Assembly: GCA_036244855.1 (NCBI GenBank)
Contig: BQKZ01001435.1
Coordinates: 8,024 to 60,287 of the forward strand
DNA from: Temnopleurus reevesii
Taxonomy: Eukaryota; Echinodermata; Echinoidea; Temnopleuroida; Temnopleuridae
Direction: 5' to 3'
DNA length: 52,264 nt
Both the position numbers and the translations under genes were made by a program. The notes below the pieces were generated by a model. It made no database searches, had not been told where the DNA came from, and saw only the letters and a program-made list of their open reading frames with translations. Below, piece after piece: positions 1 to 10,881 of the stretch (position 1 is the stretch's first letter; the number at the start of each line of letters is the position of its first letter).

Positions 1-23
1 CCCCCCCCCCCCCCCCCTTCCAG

Positions 24-140
24 GAGAATGGTCGTCTAGAGCAGGACCTGAATGAAGCCATGGAGAAGCTGCTTGAATACGAGAAGACTATCACTAAACA
101 ACAAAGAGATCTAGATGGCTTCTCTGAGCTGGAGGAAAGG
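24..140 (+). CDS. NIN/NINL: NIN/NINL-like exon 1 of window
   Basis: The exon begins after a 17-base poly-C plus ttccag acceptor and ends at a gtaaga donor. It is phase 0-0 and encodes 39 residues beginning ENGRLEQDL. It is an internal exon because no start codon context is present and the acceptor is intact; the upstream gene lies outside the window. Confidence 0.8.
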
Positions 141-3100
141 GTAAGAAAAAGCTACGATTATACCTTTATATAATGTTGAAACCCATAGTGTTGCTGGTCT
201 TTTATTTTATTGATGTTAATTTTGCTAGAATTAACTGGCTAAAACTTGTACTCATTAACATTTGCAATAGACTTGGGTTCAAATATCTTTCAAAACATAC
301 AAATTACCACACCAATGTGTCATTAGGTTTGAATTTTCTGACAGAGATGATATATGTTATGCTGTACTTCCCTGAAATACCACAATTTAATTTTGTAGCC
401 ATAAAGGAATGTGATAAAATAAACTACTGTATGGACAGATCTTGAGCCTCAAAGTTTTGGAGAATTATTATACATCTACCTTCCTATGTATTTAAAGTTT
501 CTGTGACTTTCCAAGTGCTTCTGCTACTTGGGTGAACGAATATAAAATGTTCAAATATCTTTCTTCTTTTTGCAGTTAGCAGAACTGGAGACGAGTAGAG
601 ATGGCGTTTCTAAGCAACAAGAAGTTTACTATGAACAGAGCTTGCGAGATATGCAGGAACATATGCGGGTAAGAACTGTATTCTTTCTTCTATTGATATA
701 AAACAGGGTTTTTCATTTTGTGAACAAATATTCACTCGCGCATTATTTCATTTCTCATTTGATGCTCATTTGATGCACACCAGCCTGTGTTATCTATTGT
801 TTGTGTAAAATTAGCAGTGGAACATTTATACTTAAAGCTTGATATGCATGGATGGGAATTTTGATAAAGTTGTGCTTCCTTTTTCCAGTGATATAAACAT
901 ACAATTAAAAAAAAATGTTGAAAGAAAAATGATAAGATACATGCTATATAGCAGATCTCGTCATAACTCAATAGCAATCAATTTACACATAAAATATGGA
1001 TTTTAAACTTACAATATTCGTTTTATCATTTCAGACGTTGCAAGACCAACTCGATGAGACAAGCCAAGAGAATGAGCTCTTGAAACACCAGGCGTCAGAG
1101 AGGAAAGTGAGAAGAAAAGGAAGCAAGATTCAAGGTGGACCTCGGAGGGGAGGCTCAGTACTCTCAGATTATACCAACAAACCTAGTGTTATCAAGAGGA
1201 ACCTCAACTCATCATCTGGTTAGTATAGGCATGGGAAAGGTATGGTGATGGTGGTCATGGTGATGATGATGATGATGATGATGATAATAATGATGATGAT
1301 GATATTAATGATGATGACGATGGTGATGACAATAACGATGGTGGCCCAAACATGTGTTTGTTAATGAAATTCAGGTCAATGGAGGAGAAAATGTTCATTT
1401 TCTTTGACACAGACAATGATTCTGAGTTGGATGAGTTAGATCCCAAGTCAAAGAGACGTCTTCCTCAGGTCACAGGCATTCCAGAAGAGGAAGATGAAGA
1501 GGACCTCAGTGGAGAGATGCAGAAGAAACTGGAAGAAGAGAGTAAGTCACCTTCACTATGGCAAATAAGACTCTTTGATGGAAAGCATTTACCTTCTAAT
1601 TTCTGTGAACTTGCATAGGGTCCTTTTACCACAGCATTAATTTGTTTTTGGTATATTAAAACAGTGATTGTCTCATTCATAATAAAGGCAATCAACACCT
1701 CTCTTTTTTTTTTAGGGGGGGGGGGTAAAGCTGATTATTGTAATTATTTTTATATTCAATTTGGACATTTATTATCAATAGTCAACACAGTATGAAATTA
1801 TGTTTTTATGTTGTTTATGGATTGCTCGCAATGTATCTCACTTCAGAATGAAACATGCCAATGTGTAATGAAATAATTGACATTTTCTTATTTTGCCTTT
1901 TATTATTTGATTATATTTGAGATATCTTTTTAATATTCTTTACAGTCCACATCCGAAATAAAATCCATTTGCTTACAAGGAGTGAAAAACCTAAGCATAA
2001 AATCTATGCATTCTTAAGGAAATTTGTACAAATTGATTTGTTTTGTATCCATTGTGCAGAGGCCAAACTTGAAGCCAAGATAGAGTCGCTGAAAGAGCAA
2101 CATCTTGAAGAGATGGAGGAAACAAAGGATGCATTTGAGATGGAATGCAAGGAGATCGAGAAGAGATACAGGCAAGAGATGAAGGAGATGGAGGAGAGGT
2201 TTGCTGAGGAGAGCACCAAGCTGAGCAAGGAGCTAGAAGAGAGGGAGAAGGAGGCTGAAGAGGAGAAGGTATCACTCGCGATGCAGTTTGAAGAGGACAA
2301 AGGTCAAATGACAGAGGATTTTGAAGGGGAGAAGGCCGCATTAGAGCAAGCATTTGAGATAATGAAAACAGAATTGGAGGAAACCCTCAGGAACGAATTC
2401 GTGGAAGAGTTGGATAACCGACTCGCAGAGCAAGCGGCAAAATTCGATGAAGAGAGACTGTCCCTAGAGGGAGCCCTGACAAACGATAAATCAAAACTGG
2501 TTTCCGAGATCCAGCAGGCTAGGGAGGACGGAGAATCAAAACTGAGGAATCTCCGCATGGAGCTAGAAGTGCAACACTTGGAGGAGAAGGACGACATGGA
2601 GGCCAAGTTCGAGGAGGTTAAGGAGGATCTTCGTCGACAGATCCGGGAGAGACAACAGGAGCTGGACTCCATCTTGGAGGACGGGGAGGCCGGTCTGAAA
2701 GGCCAGCTCAAGGAGGACTTCGTCGAGCTCCTGGACCAGCACAGACAGGTCACGGAGAACGACTTCTTGGAGAAGTTGGAGACCGAGAAGGAGGCTCTGA
2801 GTCTCCAGCTGGAGAAAGACAGACAGGAGATGCAGGATGAGTTTGATAGGGAGAAGTACGAACTCTCGGACGCTGTCACCGGAGAGAAGTCGGAGCTCCT
2901 GGAACACTTTCAGAGGGAGACGGATGAGATGATTGAGAAGCATCAAAGGGAGAGGAATGAAGCAGAAGAGAAGTTTAAATCCGATAGGAATAAGATTGCT
3001 GAGAAACATCGCAAGGAGATTGATGAACTCATGAGAATGAATGAGGAGAGCATAGACGATTTGAAGAAACAACATGCAAAGGTAACAAAAAATCTCTTTT

Positions 3101-6100
3101 TGGCCCTATTTTGTGCAGAATTGGTGTATTTTGTTTACCACAAATTCAGATTTTTTTTTTTTTTCCAACCTCAATGACACTAAGAAATTAAAATTCATTT
3201 AATTCTTGTAATTAAATTGATACTGCATTTTTTTTATTAATGTAGATTACTTTTTTAGACCAGAAGATATTTGGAATGCAATTCAGCAATCAAAGTGTTT
3301 CAGTTCATAAACCTTTGTTTCATGATCATGATAGACTTTTCCTTGCACCTATTTTGACTATTTTTTATAGAAGTTTATTCATTAGCTTGGTATCCTTTTC
3401 ACATTTCTGAATGATGATGGTATACAAATTTTAATGGCATTACAAGGATCTTAACAAAAATTAAATGTCTGTGAGACAACAAAAGATATACTGTAAACTG
3501 TTGAGAGGTACTTCAGATTAAATTAGCACCTCTAACCATGCAAGGTAATAAATGTTAGTTAACATCATCAAGTATTAGAATATGCTTTGTGATTTGAAGT
3601 TGGAAATCATCTTCTGCCTCTTTTAGGCCATCGATAAACTGCAGAAGGAGAAGAGTCGGCTGGAGGAGAAGCTGGAGAAGGAGAAGAGGAGACTGGAGGA
3701 GCGAATGAAGACTGACAAGGAGCGATGGGAGGAGGAGAACGTAAAGCTGAAGCTCCGTCATCAGCAGGAGCTGGAGCAGGCAATGGAGGAGGCCGAGAGG
3801 GAGAGAGGTATGATGGAGATGGCTGTGAGGGTCGAGGTCCAGAGAGATGTGAAGGTGAGATTTTTACATATTTATTAAAACATACAATCAAATCCTTTTT
3901 CTAGTAGAGTTGTAGTCTTTTGGAGTTTTCCTGGACCATTAATCCCAAAGGTAAAATTAGTGCTTGGACAAAAGACTTTATTCAATATTTCCTTCACGCT
4001 ACTCAGATGAGGTATATGGACACTGGTTGAATTACTCATATCATAACATTAACGCTATCACCTGTCAATTGACGTGAAAATAGTTTGGAATATAAAAGCC
4101 AGATGATTACACATCACTTGATAAGATTGTATCAAATTGTGCTCTCTCAGAATAATGATACATTTTTAACATCTCAGCAATAAACATACATTTATGACGA
4201 TTTCATTTGTATCTCCTGCTGAAAGTTTGTTATTGCAGCTGATACAATATGTATTTTTACAATTTTGCACCATTGTGAAACAACTGATTCAAGTTTTCTG
4301 TTTTACATATCAATGTTTGTAGAAGCAAGTAACAAATGAGTATGAAGAGAAGATGGACCAAGCCAAGACAGTGTTTGAAGACGAGAAAGCCGAGATGATT
4401 GCCGAGAACGAGATGCTGCAAAACAAACTCAGAATGGTATGGACATTTAAAACATTAGATTCTAGCACAGTTGTGTTTCTTTTATTAACACTACGATTTA
4501 TGTGTGTGGTTTTTTTTGCTCCAATGAATCAATTTAGATGATGTATAGTTGTAGTATTGAACAAATATGTAAAATCATTGAATATAATGAGAGGATGCAC
4601 CAAGCGAATGCAGTGTTTCATTGAAGAAGAAAAAGCTGAAAATATTTTCAGAGAGCAAGATGCTGCGAAAGCTTTCAAAGTGTTCAAAAATACAAACCTG
4701 TGTCATGAGAATTATTTGGGTTTTTAAAGCCCAAAATGATGCTTTTTACTGTCAAAATGTAATAAATAGTCCCATGATTAATTGAATGTATTGGATATGA
4801 AATAAAATGGTAGGTTTTGATATAAGTCTCACGAAAAAAAAGCGAATAGACCATTTTTCATTTTAGTTCGTAAACCTCTCTGTAATTCACAATTTATTGG
4901 TATTTGTACAATGTTTGACATGTTTTGCTGTTTACCTTTTTTTTATAAGAATTTGAATTCATTTTTTTTTGATAGGCTGAAGTAGCAAAAGAGGAGGCAG
5001 TGGTAGCTATCCAGATGCAAACACAGGAAGCAGCATTGCAGCAAGCCAGACCTGATAGGGTAAGTTATAGGAATATAGGCTTCTATAGCTATTAATGCAC
5101 CTCTGTATTTTCTTTTCTTCACTATGAGCACGAGAGACAAAGGACTGGTACAAAGTTAACAACTCCATTTAAACCTTTGCGATAACATGATGAACACAAA
5201 TAAAAGTCCCTGTCGATTCACAGTTTGACTTTTTTCCGCAGATTAAGATGGAGGGTAATTTTCTTTTGTTTGCATCTAAATATTGTGAATGTTTCATGGG
5301 AAGTTGATTACTCTGTCCCAGTCCTTTGTCCCATCTGCTAACATTGCTTGCTGTGCAGTGATACAATACAATATAGAGACATGCTACAAATGCTACAAGC
5401 ATTACTCAAAGGAGTTTTTATGAAGTTCATCAAAATCTGTTGCTGAATTTAGAAGAAACATTTATTATATATTGATATTTTTCTGGTCCAAGTTTAATTG
5501 ATAGGGGGGGGGGTATGGGCTTTCAATGTAAATGTCTGTTTTTTACATTTAAATTGTATGTGTGCAATTTGCAGTTAACCACATTTGTGTCTCAATATCC
5601 GATTACACCATTGATTCTAATGCATTTTCATTGCAGTGTTTGATATTCTGATTTGTTGGATTTTTTCTTTCTTTGTCCCAGTCCTGTTTTTTTAAACATA
5701 AATCAGCATATCAGTAAGAATTTATTACATGAAGATATGGTTCAGAAAAAATACTACAAAAAATAATGTCCAGATTCATTCCCTAAGCGTGTTATTCGTC
5801 TTTTAAAATCTATTTGTGTTTTTGTATTTTTTATTTCAAAGTTGAAACAACATAACATCACTGTATATTTGATTGCATGCATTTCTGAACCTGTGCAACA
5901 TTTGTATAAGACCTCTTTTATTCATTGTTACATTTGTTGGTCTTTTCCAAATGTGGCATAGACATAGGGGCTGTTGCTAGAAACTTGTGATCAATTCCAA
6001 CTTATCATTTATCACAACTTCCTAGCAACACTCCATAATATGTGTTTGTTAGAATGTGTTAGCATCTTTCTCTTTAGTTCGTGTGGTGTTCAAATTAAAG

Positions 6101-9100
6101 AACTATTTCACATCGCCAAGTATGCAAGTCAAATGGTATTTGTGATAGCGTAGATTTCTTTCAGTTTATTTTGCAAATTTAACATTTGTATTCTGCTTGT
6201 ATATCTGTCATTGTCCTGTAGATCAATTTCTTCCGCAAAAAGTTCAATTTCTGTGTCAAGTAGGTAGCTCCAAATTAAACATGTCTCTTCTGCTTACTTC
6301 TATGTCCATTCAATACTTTTTGCATCTAATTATGACCAAGTTAGGCTGGTAATCTGGCATTATTGAATCAAACATCCATAGGTACATGTAGTGCTGGAAG
6401 TAATATTGCCCAACAATACATAGATGCATGTCGTTACAGGAATGTGCTCTTAGTCATTTTACATTCACGATATTAGTTTGGAATAAGGTTTAGATTGCAT
6501 GACCAATAGCTCATTTATTTGTATGCATCGCTCAGAACTAGGTGTTTTGGGATAGATGCAATTCTGAACATTAGTCAAAATTTGGAGGAAATAAAAAGAT
6601 CCTAAACTAGTCAAGAAAAAGTCAATTTTAGAATTTCAAATTAAACTTTAAATTCCATCTTAGTCCAGTGACTTTTCTATTTTCATAGATTTTTTTATCT
6701 AGTAAATAGATTTTGCATTAACAATATTCAAGTTCAAGAGCATAGTAATATAAAGAATCAAAAGATAAAAACACGTATTAGACCGAGGGAAATCATCCTT
6801 TTCATGAGTAGAAAATCCTTAGGTATTTCCTGAAAATATGGGTTGTAGAGGATCCTTCTGATATCCCTAGGGGGTGTTGCTCAAAAGTTGCAATTGATCG
6901 CAAGTTGCAGTTGATTGGAACGCGCCAAACAAAATCATTGTTCTATGCGCGTCCAGTTAAATGCGGGTACCGTGCGTGAATGAAAATGCCCATTACAATG
7001 TGCAAAGTTGCAATTGATTTGCAGTTGATTTTGAACAACACCCCCCTAGTCTCGGAATTGCCTTTCAGCTGTTCTCGTTTATCTCATAAAATCTTTGTTG
7101 GTGGTTGGGAACAATCATGCATGAAATATATTGGGAATAGATAGTAGCCAATGCATGAAATAGAAGTCAATGTTAGAAACGGAAAAAAGAATTACAGACA
7201 GGAACTCAGTTTTTTGGAAATGCACAACAGCTTGCAAAGGGGATAGGAGCAGCATACCGCATGTTGAAGGCAGAGGAACGACTTTTGGTTAACAGGGTTT
7301 GTGTGACTTTATAATCTATTCTTGGGTTTAGAAGTTCATAGGCAATTTGTAGAAATAAGCATTACGGAAAGAATATTCCTCACCCAAACTGAAAAAGACG
7401 CGGATATCAATTGAGCGATAGCAATATGTGGTGATCATATATATTGTAAAATATTTAACTTTAAACCAAGTAAATCAATAATATTATCAGTTTGCTATAA
7501 TCATTTAATATCCTGGGTCACAAATAGTGTATTTTATATAAGATTAGAAAACTTTGAATATGTAATTTCATTAAGGATATCATGTCACTGATGTAGTTTT
7601 AAAAGCCCTTACATGTAGAGGGTGTTACATTATGTTGGGATACCATGTATATTCCTCTCTATTCAAATGTATGAGCACTATGTTTCTGATGCTCTGCAAG
7701 CAGCAATGTGGGTTTATCTTTGCAGTAATTGCAATCCTGTAAAATGATTTATGTGGACACATTCAAAATTTAAATTTTGCCTTTAAGAATGGCCAAATGA
7801 ATGAGTTAATTAATCATTTCATTGATTTGTTTATTCATTCATTTCCAAGTGAGGGTCATTTTTCATAATTTGTTTACTTTTGGTTGTTGTTTTTTGTTTT
7901 CTTCCTTGGGGTTGATGATTTTCAAACTGACACTTTTTGTCAATACATAAATTCTTTGGTTCATCACACACCACCCCTAACAAACTGTAGTGATTATTTC
8001 TTTGCCATCAGTGTGTATTTATTTGCAGTCAATGTAGTGTGTTTATCTTCGCAATTTGTGTGTTCTGCACTATCTTTCACTATCCTTTGCTACTGTGTGT
8101 TTAGGCTTCTTTTGATGCACTATCCTCAGAGCGTGATCTTCTCAAGCTATCCCTCTCTGGATTGGAGGAGAAACTACAGATGATGACCGAGAAGGCTGAC
8201 TCAGCCAATCAGGGGCTTCATAACATGGAGGTTGGCTTTCTTTCACTTAGAATATTAGTTTTTCTTGTGTGAAGCACTGTCATTTCTGCTTTGCTGTGCT
8301 AGGGTATTGTTTGCATTTTCACCTGTTTTAATAATAGATTGAGGAGTAGTATTTTGCTTTGCCACTCTTTCACTTTCTTTTTTATTAATGTGAATGCAGA
8401 AATTCTCTCAAAGTGCTAATAATAGCCAGGTATGCCATAGCACATATTCTTTTTCTTGGATTAAAAAAAAAAAATGCTTAGTTGGATGTTATTCAGACAG
8501 CACAAGGCACATAAAAGTGACACTCAAACTGTATTGGATTAAACTATTTTGTTAAATGATAAAATCTTCTAACATTGCAAATCAATGAAAAATCTTGAGC
8601 ATTTTTTTAAGCATTTGATTTATAAAGCAATATATGTTCATTCTAATCGAGCTTTGTAACTAAATACTGTTTTAGAGACTTTTTCAGTGTATTATTGAGA
8701 AATCTTACTAATTATATTCCCACTACAATGTCATTTCTTTATCTTCTCCTTCTTTCTAGACGAAACTGATCGCACTAGAAACTGAAAAGTCTCACCTCAA
8801 GAGGGAGCTAGAAGACCTCAACAAAAAGGTAATAACCCCTTTAGCACTTGATTTTATTAAAAAATATATGATGCTGTAATTTCTTTTCAAGGCACAATAC
8901 AGATATGAATCATCCCTTCCATAATTAATCCAAACAGTCATAATTTGGTTGAAAAGAACCAAGCATATCTATACATTCTGAAGAAGGTGTGTAGTTTAAT
9001 GTTCTTTAAAAATATATATATTTAATGTATTATTCTGATACCTTCCGTTTGTATTCTATTATCTCCTCACATTTGTTTTTTTTTTCTTCATACAAATAAA

Positions 9101-10881
9101 ACTAATTACCTGAGTATATGTGTAATGTGTATCCTTGGACATGAATCAAGTAGACAATATGATGGTTAACAATGACGAGTATACTTTAATGACTGTTCAA
9201 TATATTGAATTATTAGTTTGATATCGATGTATTGACGTATATATATATACCAGTATATATACAGTTTGTATATATGCATGAAACAAAAATCACAGAAAAA
9301 GTTCACTTCAGCATCCAACATTCGACTTGAAACAAAAATCACAGAAAAAAATGTGAAAATTAATTATTTTGCTCAGCATCTCCTTGGTGAAGCTTAAAGA
9401 AAAATATTTAGTCATTGTCCTTTTTGATACATCACACTATTACATCGAAAAAGATAAGATTATATCTTTGCTTTCCTCTTTCCAATCACAGTACCTCAAC
9501 ATGCAGATGCAAGTCTCCGTATCCAGCTCACAACACGCGAGAGAGCTGGAGCGACTACGACAGAAGCAAGCCCTGGACTTCCAGACCGAACTGGGTCAGC
9601 TCAGGGAAGAAATCGCAGTGAGGGATGGCAGACTCAAGGAGCTGGACAGACAGCTGAAGGAGAAGGCGGAGGAACTCAAGAGGGCGCTGTCCATCGGCAA
9701 GGAGACGGAGGGGTCGGAAGTGAGGAAGATGAGGAGAGGGAAGGAGGAGGCAGAGAAGAAGTACAGAAAGATGAGAGCCATGTTGGAGGAGTACATGAAG
9801 AAACTCAAAGATCAGGTTAGTGCTCGTATTTATTCATTTTCCCCATTTAAACACTTACTGTACAAGCTGAAATTTTCGCAATAATTTTTATTTTCGCGAA
9901 TTTCGCAGTCTAGGCTGCCATATGATACTCATTCATGTGTGTAAAAACACTATCAAAAACATGAAAATATCAGTATGCCAACATAGTGGCTTATACAGTA
10001 CATGGTTTAGTTTACATTTTTGCACAACTGCACAACTCTATGAGAAGTGCTCTTTTGTGTGTAAACTCAGGGAGTACACGCAATTGCCAGAGCATGCTAT
10101 CTAATGTTCGCAATGGCTTGGGCAATGTAACCCTAACTTCAGAGTCAATGCAACACAGAAAGGGTTACCCAGAATGTCATGTGGGTACACAATTTAACCA
10201 AGATCAATATCTTCTATTAGCCACTCACAATAGTATGTAACCGTCTTGTGTCTACTTCTCATTTTCTTTTGTCATATGGGCAATCTCCTCATGGAGTATT
10301 GTCGCCCCTTGTTTGAATATGATAACTTCATGTATAGATTTTTTATATTTTCTTATATAGTCTTTTAGGCCATCAAATGATCTGTTGGCCCTTGTAACGT
10401 ATTGTTAATCCCTAATATTTTGCTAGCCACTTTTTAATTAGTCAGCCCCAAATACAATGAACTTACCTATTTAAAAAATTTATAATATCTCAGTTATCCT
10501 CTTGTACTGTTGCAAATAATTTATTCCCCCCCCCCCCAATCCTCCACCAATACAATCTGTCTTGTCATCCATTTGTTAAAACCTCTTACAGAATGTCAGC
10601 CCTTTGTATGCAACCTGCCAACTTGCTAATGCAGCTGAATTTATGATCTTTTTCAATGATCTAACAATTTTATCTTTTTCCTCCTCAATCATCAGCTTGC
10701 CAAGACAACCCGCCATGATGTGCTTCTAAAGGAACTCTATGTGGAAAACTCAAAGCTTCAAAGAACCTTGCAACTAACTGAGGAAAGACAGAAGAATGCT
10801 GAAAGGAACTGTCATAATTTGGTTGAGAAGAACCAAGCATATCTGAACATTCTTAAAAAGGTCTGCCCAGCAGCAGTGTGA
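24..10881 (+). CDS. NIN/NINL: Ninein/ninein-like family coiled-coil centrosomal protein, 3' part of gene (12 exons, 5' end outside window)
   Basis: Join of 24-140, 576-668, 1035-1218, 1413-1541, 2060-3081, 3627-3854, 4323-4436, 4976-5059, 8105-8230, 8760-8828, 9492-9815 and 10696-10881. All introns are GT-AG and all phases agree, giving about 891 residues with a terminal TGA. The product is almost wholly charged heptad-type coiled coil (Glu/Lys/Leu/Arg rich), broken by a basic-then-acidic linker near residues 90-175 (KVRRKGSK, then DNDSELDEL and EEEDEEDL). The last exon carries LLKELYVENSKL...ERQKNAERN...LNILKKVCPAAV, which resembles the conserved end of vertebrate NIN/NINL (recalled, not searched). 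Those proteins anchor microtubules at the centrosome; EF-hands expected at their N-terminus would lie before the window. Coiled-coil identity is certain, the family call less so: CEP-type or other coiled-coil proteins are alternatives. Confidence 0.75.
576..668 (+). CDS. NIN/NINL: NIN/NINL-like exon 2 of window
   Basis: Acceptor tttttgcag and donor gtaaga frame 31 codons of coiled coil (LAELETSRDGVSKQQ...), phase 0-0. It continues the heptad pattern of the previous exon. Confidence 0.85.
1035..1218 (+). CDS. NIN/NINL: NIN/NINL-like exon 3 of window (end of first coil, basic linker)
   Basis: Acceptor catttcag, donor gttagt, phase 0-1. Coiled coil TLQDQLDETSQENELLKH is followed by a basic low-complexity linker (KVRRKGSK, GGPRRGGS) and a Ser/Asn-rich stretch. 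The linker looks disordered. Confidence 0.85.
1239..1345 (+). repeat. Imperfect (ATG/GAT)n trinucleotide repeat
   Basis: Runs of gatgatgat with scattered ggt, aat and gac variants fill most of the short intron between exons 3 and 4. Simple microsatellite starting about 20 bases after the donor. Confidence 0.85.
1413..1541 (+). CDS. NIN/NINL: NIN/NINL-like exon 4 of window (acidic linker)
   Basis: Acceptor tttgacacag, donor gtaagt, phase 1-1. It encodes an acidic linker (DNDSELDELDP, then EEEDEEDLSGEMQKKLEEE) leading back into coiled coil. The split codon with exon 3 gives Asp, and with exon 5 gives Lys. Confidence 0.85.
2060..3081 (+). CDS. NIN/NINL: NIN/NINL-like large coiled-coil exon 5 of window
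   Basis: This 1022-nt exon encodes 340 uninterrupted residues of highly charged coiled coil (for example EAKIESLKEQHLEEMEE), phase 1-0. Acceptor is attgtgcag and donor gtaaca. The open frame extends upstream of the acceptor into intron, but the phase from exon 4 and the change in composition place the start at 2060. Long Ser- and Leu-rich frames on the opposite strand here are shadows. Confidence 0.92.
3627..3854 (+). CDS. NIN/NINL: NIN/NINL-like exon 6 of window
   Basis: Acceptor ctcttttag, donor gtgaga, 76 codons, phase 0-0. Continuous coiled coil (AIDKLQKEKSRLEEKLEKEK...). No helix breaker at the exon junctions. Confidence 0.9.
4323..4436 (+). CDS. NIN/NINL: NIN/NINL-like exon 7 of window
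   Basis: Acceptor gtttgtag, donor gtatgg, 38 codons, phase 0-0 (KQVTNEYEEKMDQAKTVFED...). A decayed copy of this exon lies just downstream at about 4585-4680. Confidence 0.88.
4585..4680 (+). pseudogene. Decayed duplicate of exon 7
   Basis: The stretch gagaggatgcaccaagcg, then cagtgtttcattgaag, then gagcaagatgctgcgaaa matches exon 7 (gagaagatggaccaagcc, cagtgtttgaagacg, gagaacgagatgctgcaa) base for base over several blocks, with indels. It reads into TGA within about 12 codons and has no matching donor, so it is a dead exon copy. Confidence 0.75.
4976..5059 (+). CDS. NIN/NINL: NIN/NINL-like exon 8 of window
   Basis: Acceptor tttttgatag, donor gtaagt, 28 codons, phase 0-0 (AEVAKEEAVVAIQMQTQEAALQQ). 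Ala/Gln-rich coil. Confidence 0.85.
5964..6038. mobile_element. Short MITE-like palindromic element
   Basis: The left arm (ataggggctgttgctag, continuing aaacttgtgat) is the inverted repeat of the right arm (atcacaacttcctagcaacac). The arm tip GGGGNTGTTGCT is shared with the larger element at 6867-7049, suggesting one family. No protein is encoded. Confidence 0.6.
6867..7049. mobile_element. MITE-like element with ~20-bp terminal inverted repeats
   Basis: Left end ctagggggtgttgctcaaaa is matched by the inverse of the right end (ttttgaacaacaccccccta). Inside each end lies a subterminal direct repeat aaagttgcaattgat. The 183-bp length, TIRs and lack of ORF fit a non-autonomous DNA transposon; target duplications are unclear because the ends are CTAG palindromes. 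Confidence 0.65.
7198..7296 (+). CDS. Candidate extra exon in the large intron (uncertain)
   Basis: An open 33-codon stretch, phase 0-0, lies between attacag and gtttgt. It reads TGTQFFGNAQQLAKGIGAA and then YRMLKAEERLLVNR, and the second half looks coil-like. A second in-frame acceptor (cacaacag) would start it at Leu, 11 codons later. The upstream tract is purine-rich, so the acceptor is weak. It could be a cassette exon or a chance open frame. Confidence 0.28.
8105..8230 (+). CDS. NIN/NINL: NIN/NINL-like exon 9 of window
   Basis: Acceptor gtgtgtttag, donor gttggc (weak), 42 codons, phase 0-0 (ASFDALSSERDLLKLSLSGL...). Coiled-coil heptads continue. The weak donor may favour alternative splicing here. 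Confidence 0.85.
8400..8429 (+). CDS. Candidate 30-nt cassette micro-exon (uncertain)
   Basis: A clear pyrimidine tract and gaatgcag acceptor precede ten open codons (KFSQSANNSQ) followed by a gtatgc donor. Phase is 0-0, so inclusion between exons 9 and 10 would keep the frame. Supported only by splice-site quality. Confidence 0.35.
8760..8828 (+). CDS. NIN/NINL: NIN/NINL-like exon 10 of window
   Basis: Acceptor ctttctag, donor gtaata, 23 codons, phase 0-0 (TKLIALETEKSHLKRELEDL). Strong coiled-coil character. Confidence 0.88.
8937..8995 (+). pseudogene. Intronic partial copy of the last coding exon
   Basis: The segment cagtcataatttggttg...gaaccaagcatatct...attctgaagaagg matches the last exon at about 10809-10862 with few differences. 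It reads HNLVEKNQAYLYILKKVC in frame and then runs open for a few codons to TAA. No acceptor aligned with the true exon start is present, so I treat it as a duplicated fragment; a shortened alternative terminal exon is possible. Confidence 0.7.
9492..9815 (+). CDS. NIN/NINL: NIN/NINL-like exon 11 of window
   Basis: Acceptor ccaatcacag, donor gttagt, 108 codons, phase 0-0. Coiled coil (HARELERLRQKQALDFQTEL...; KEEAEKKYRKMRAMLEEYMK). Base composition is richer in G+C than the flanking introns, as in exon 5. Confidence 0.92.
9816..10695 (+). other. Intron before the last exon
   Basis: AT-rich, no coding signal. It holds a short dispersed-repeat-like stretch near 9859-9912 (ttttcgcaataatttttat, ttttcgcgaatttcgcag) and a poly-C run near 10527. 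Confidence 0.6.
10696..10881 (+). CDS. NIN/NINL: NIN/NINL-like terminal coding exon
   Basis: Acceptor tcaatcatcag, 61 codons and TGA at 10879-10881. It encodes LAKTTRHDVLLKELYVENSK and, later, HNLVEKNQAYLNILKK before the final VCPAAV. This C-terminal block is the main reason for the ninein-family call. The DNA of its last part is repeated in degenerate form downstream and in an upstream intron. Confidence 0.88.
   Translation, partial: LAKTTRHDVLLKELYVENSKLQRTLQLTEERQKNAERNCHNLVEKNQAYLNILKKVCPAAV

Larger units (their letters stand above)
5060..8104 (+). other. Largest intron of the NIN/NINL-like gene
   Basis: About 3 kb, AT-rich. It contains two related terminal-inverted-repeat elements (5964-6038, 6867-7049), a possible extra exon (7198-7296) and short homopolymers (poly-G near 5505). 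I see no other coding signal in it. Confidence 0.7.

Noticed and set aside
1991..3075. Ser-rich and Leu-rich minus-strand frames
   Set aside because: They are antisense shadows of the Glu/Lys-rich coiled-coil exon 5; no splice or family support.
7884..8183. 99-residue frame ahead of exon 9
   Set aside because: Hydrophobic read-through of T-rich intron in the wrong frame for exon 9.
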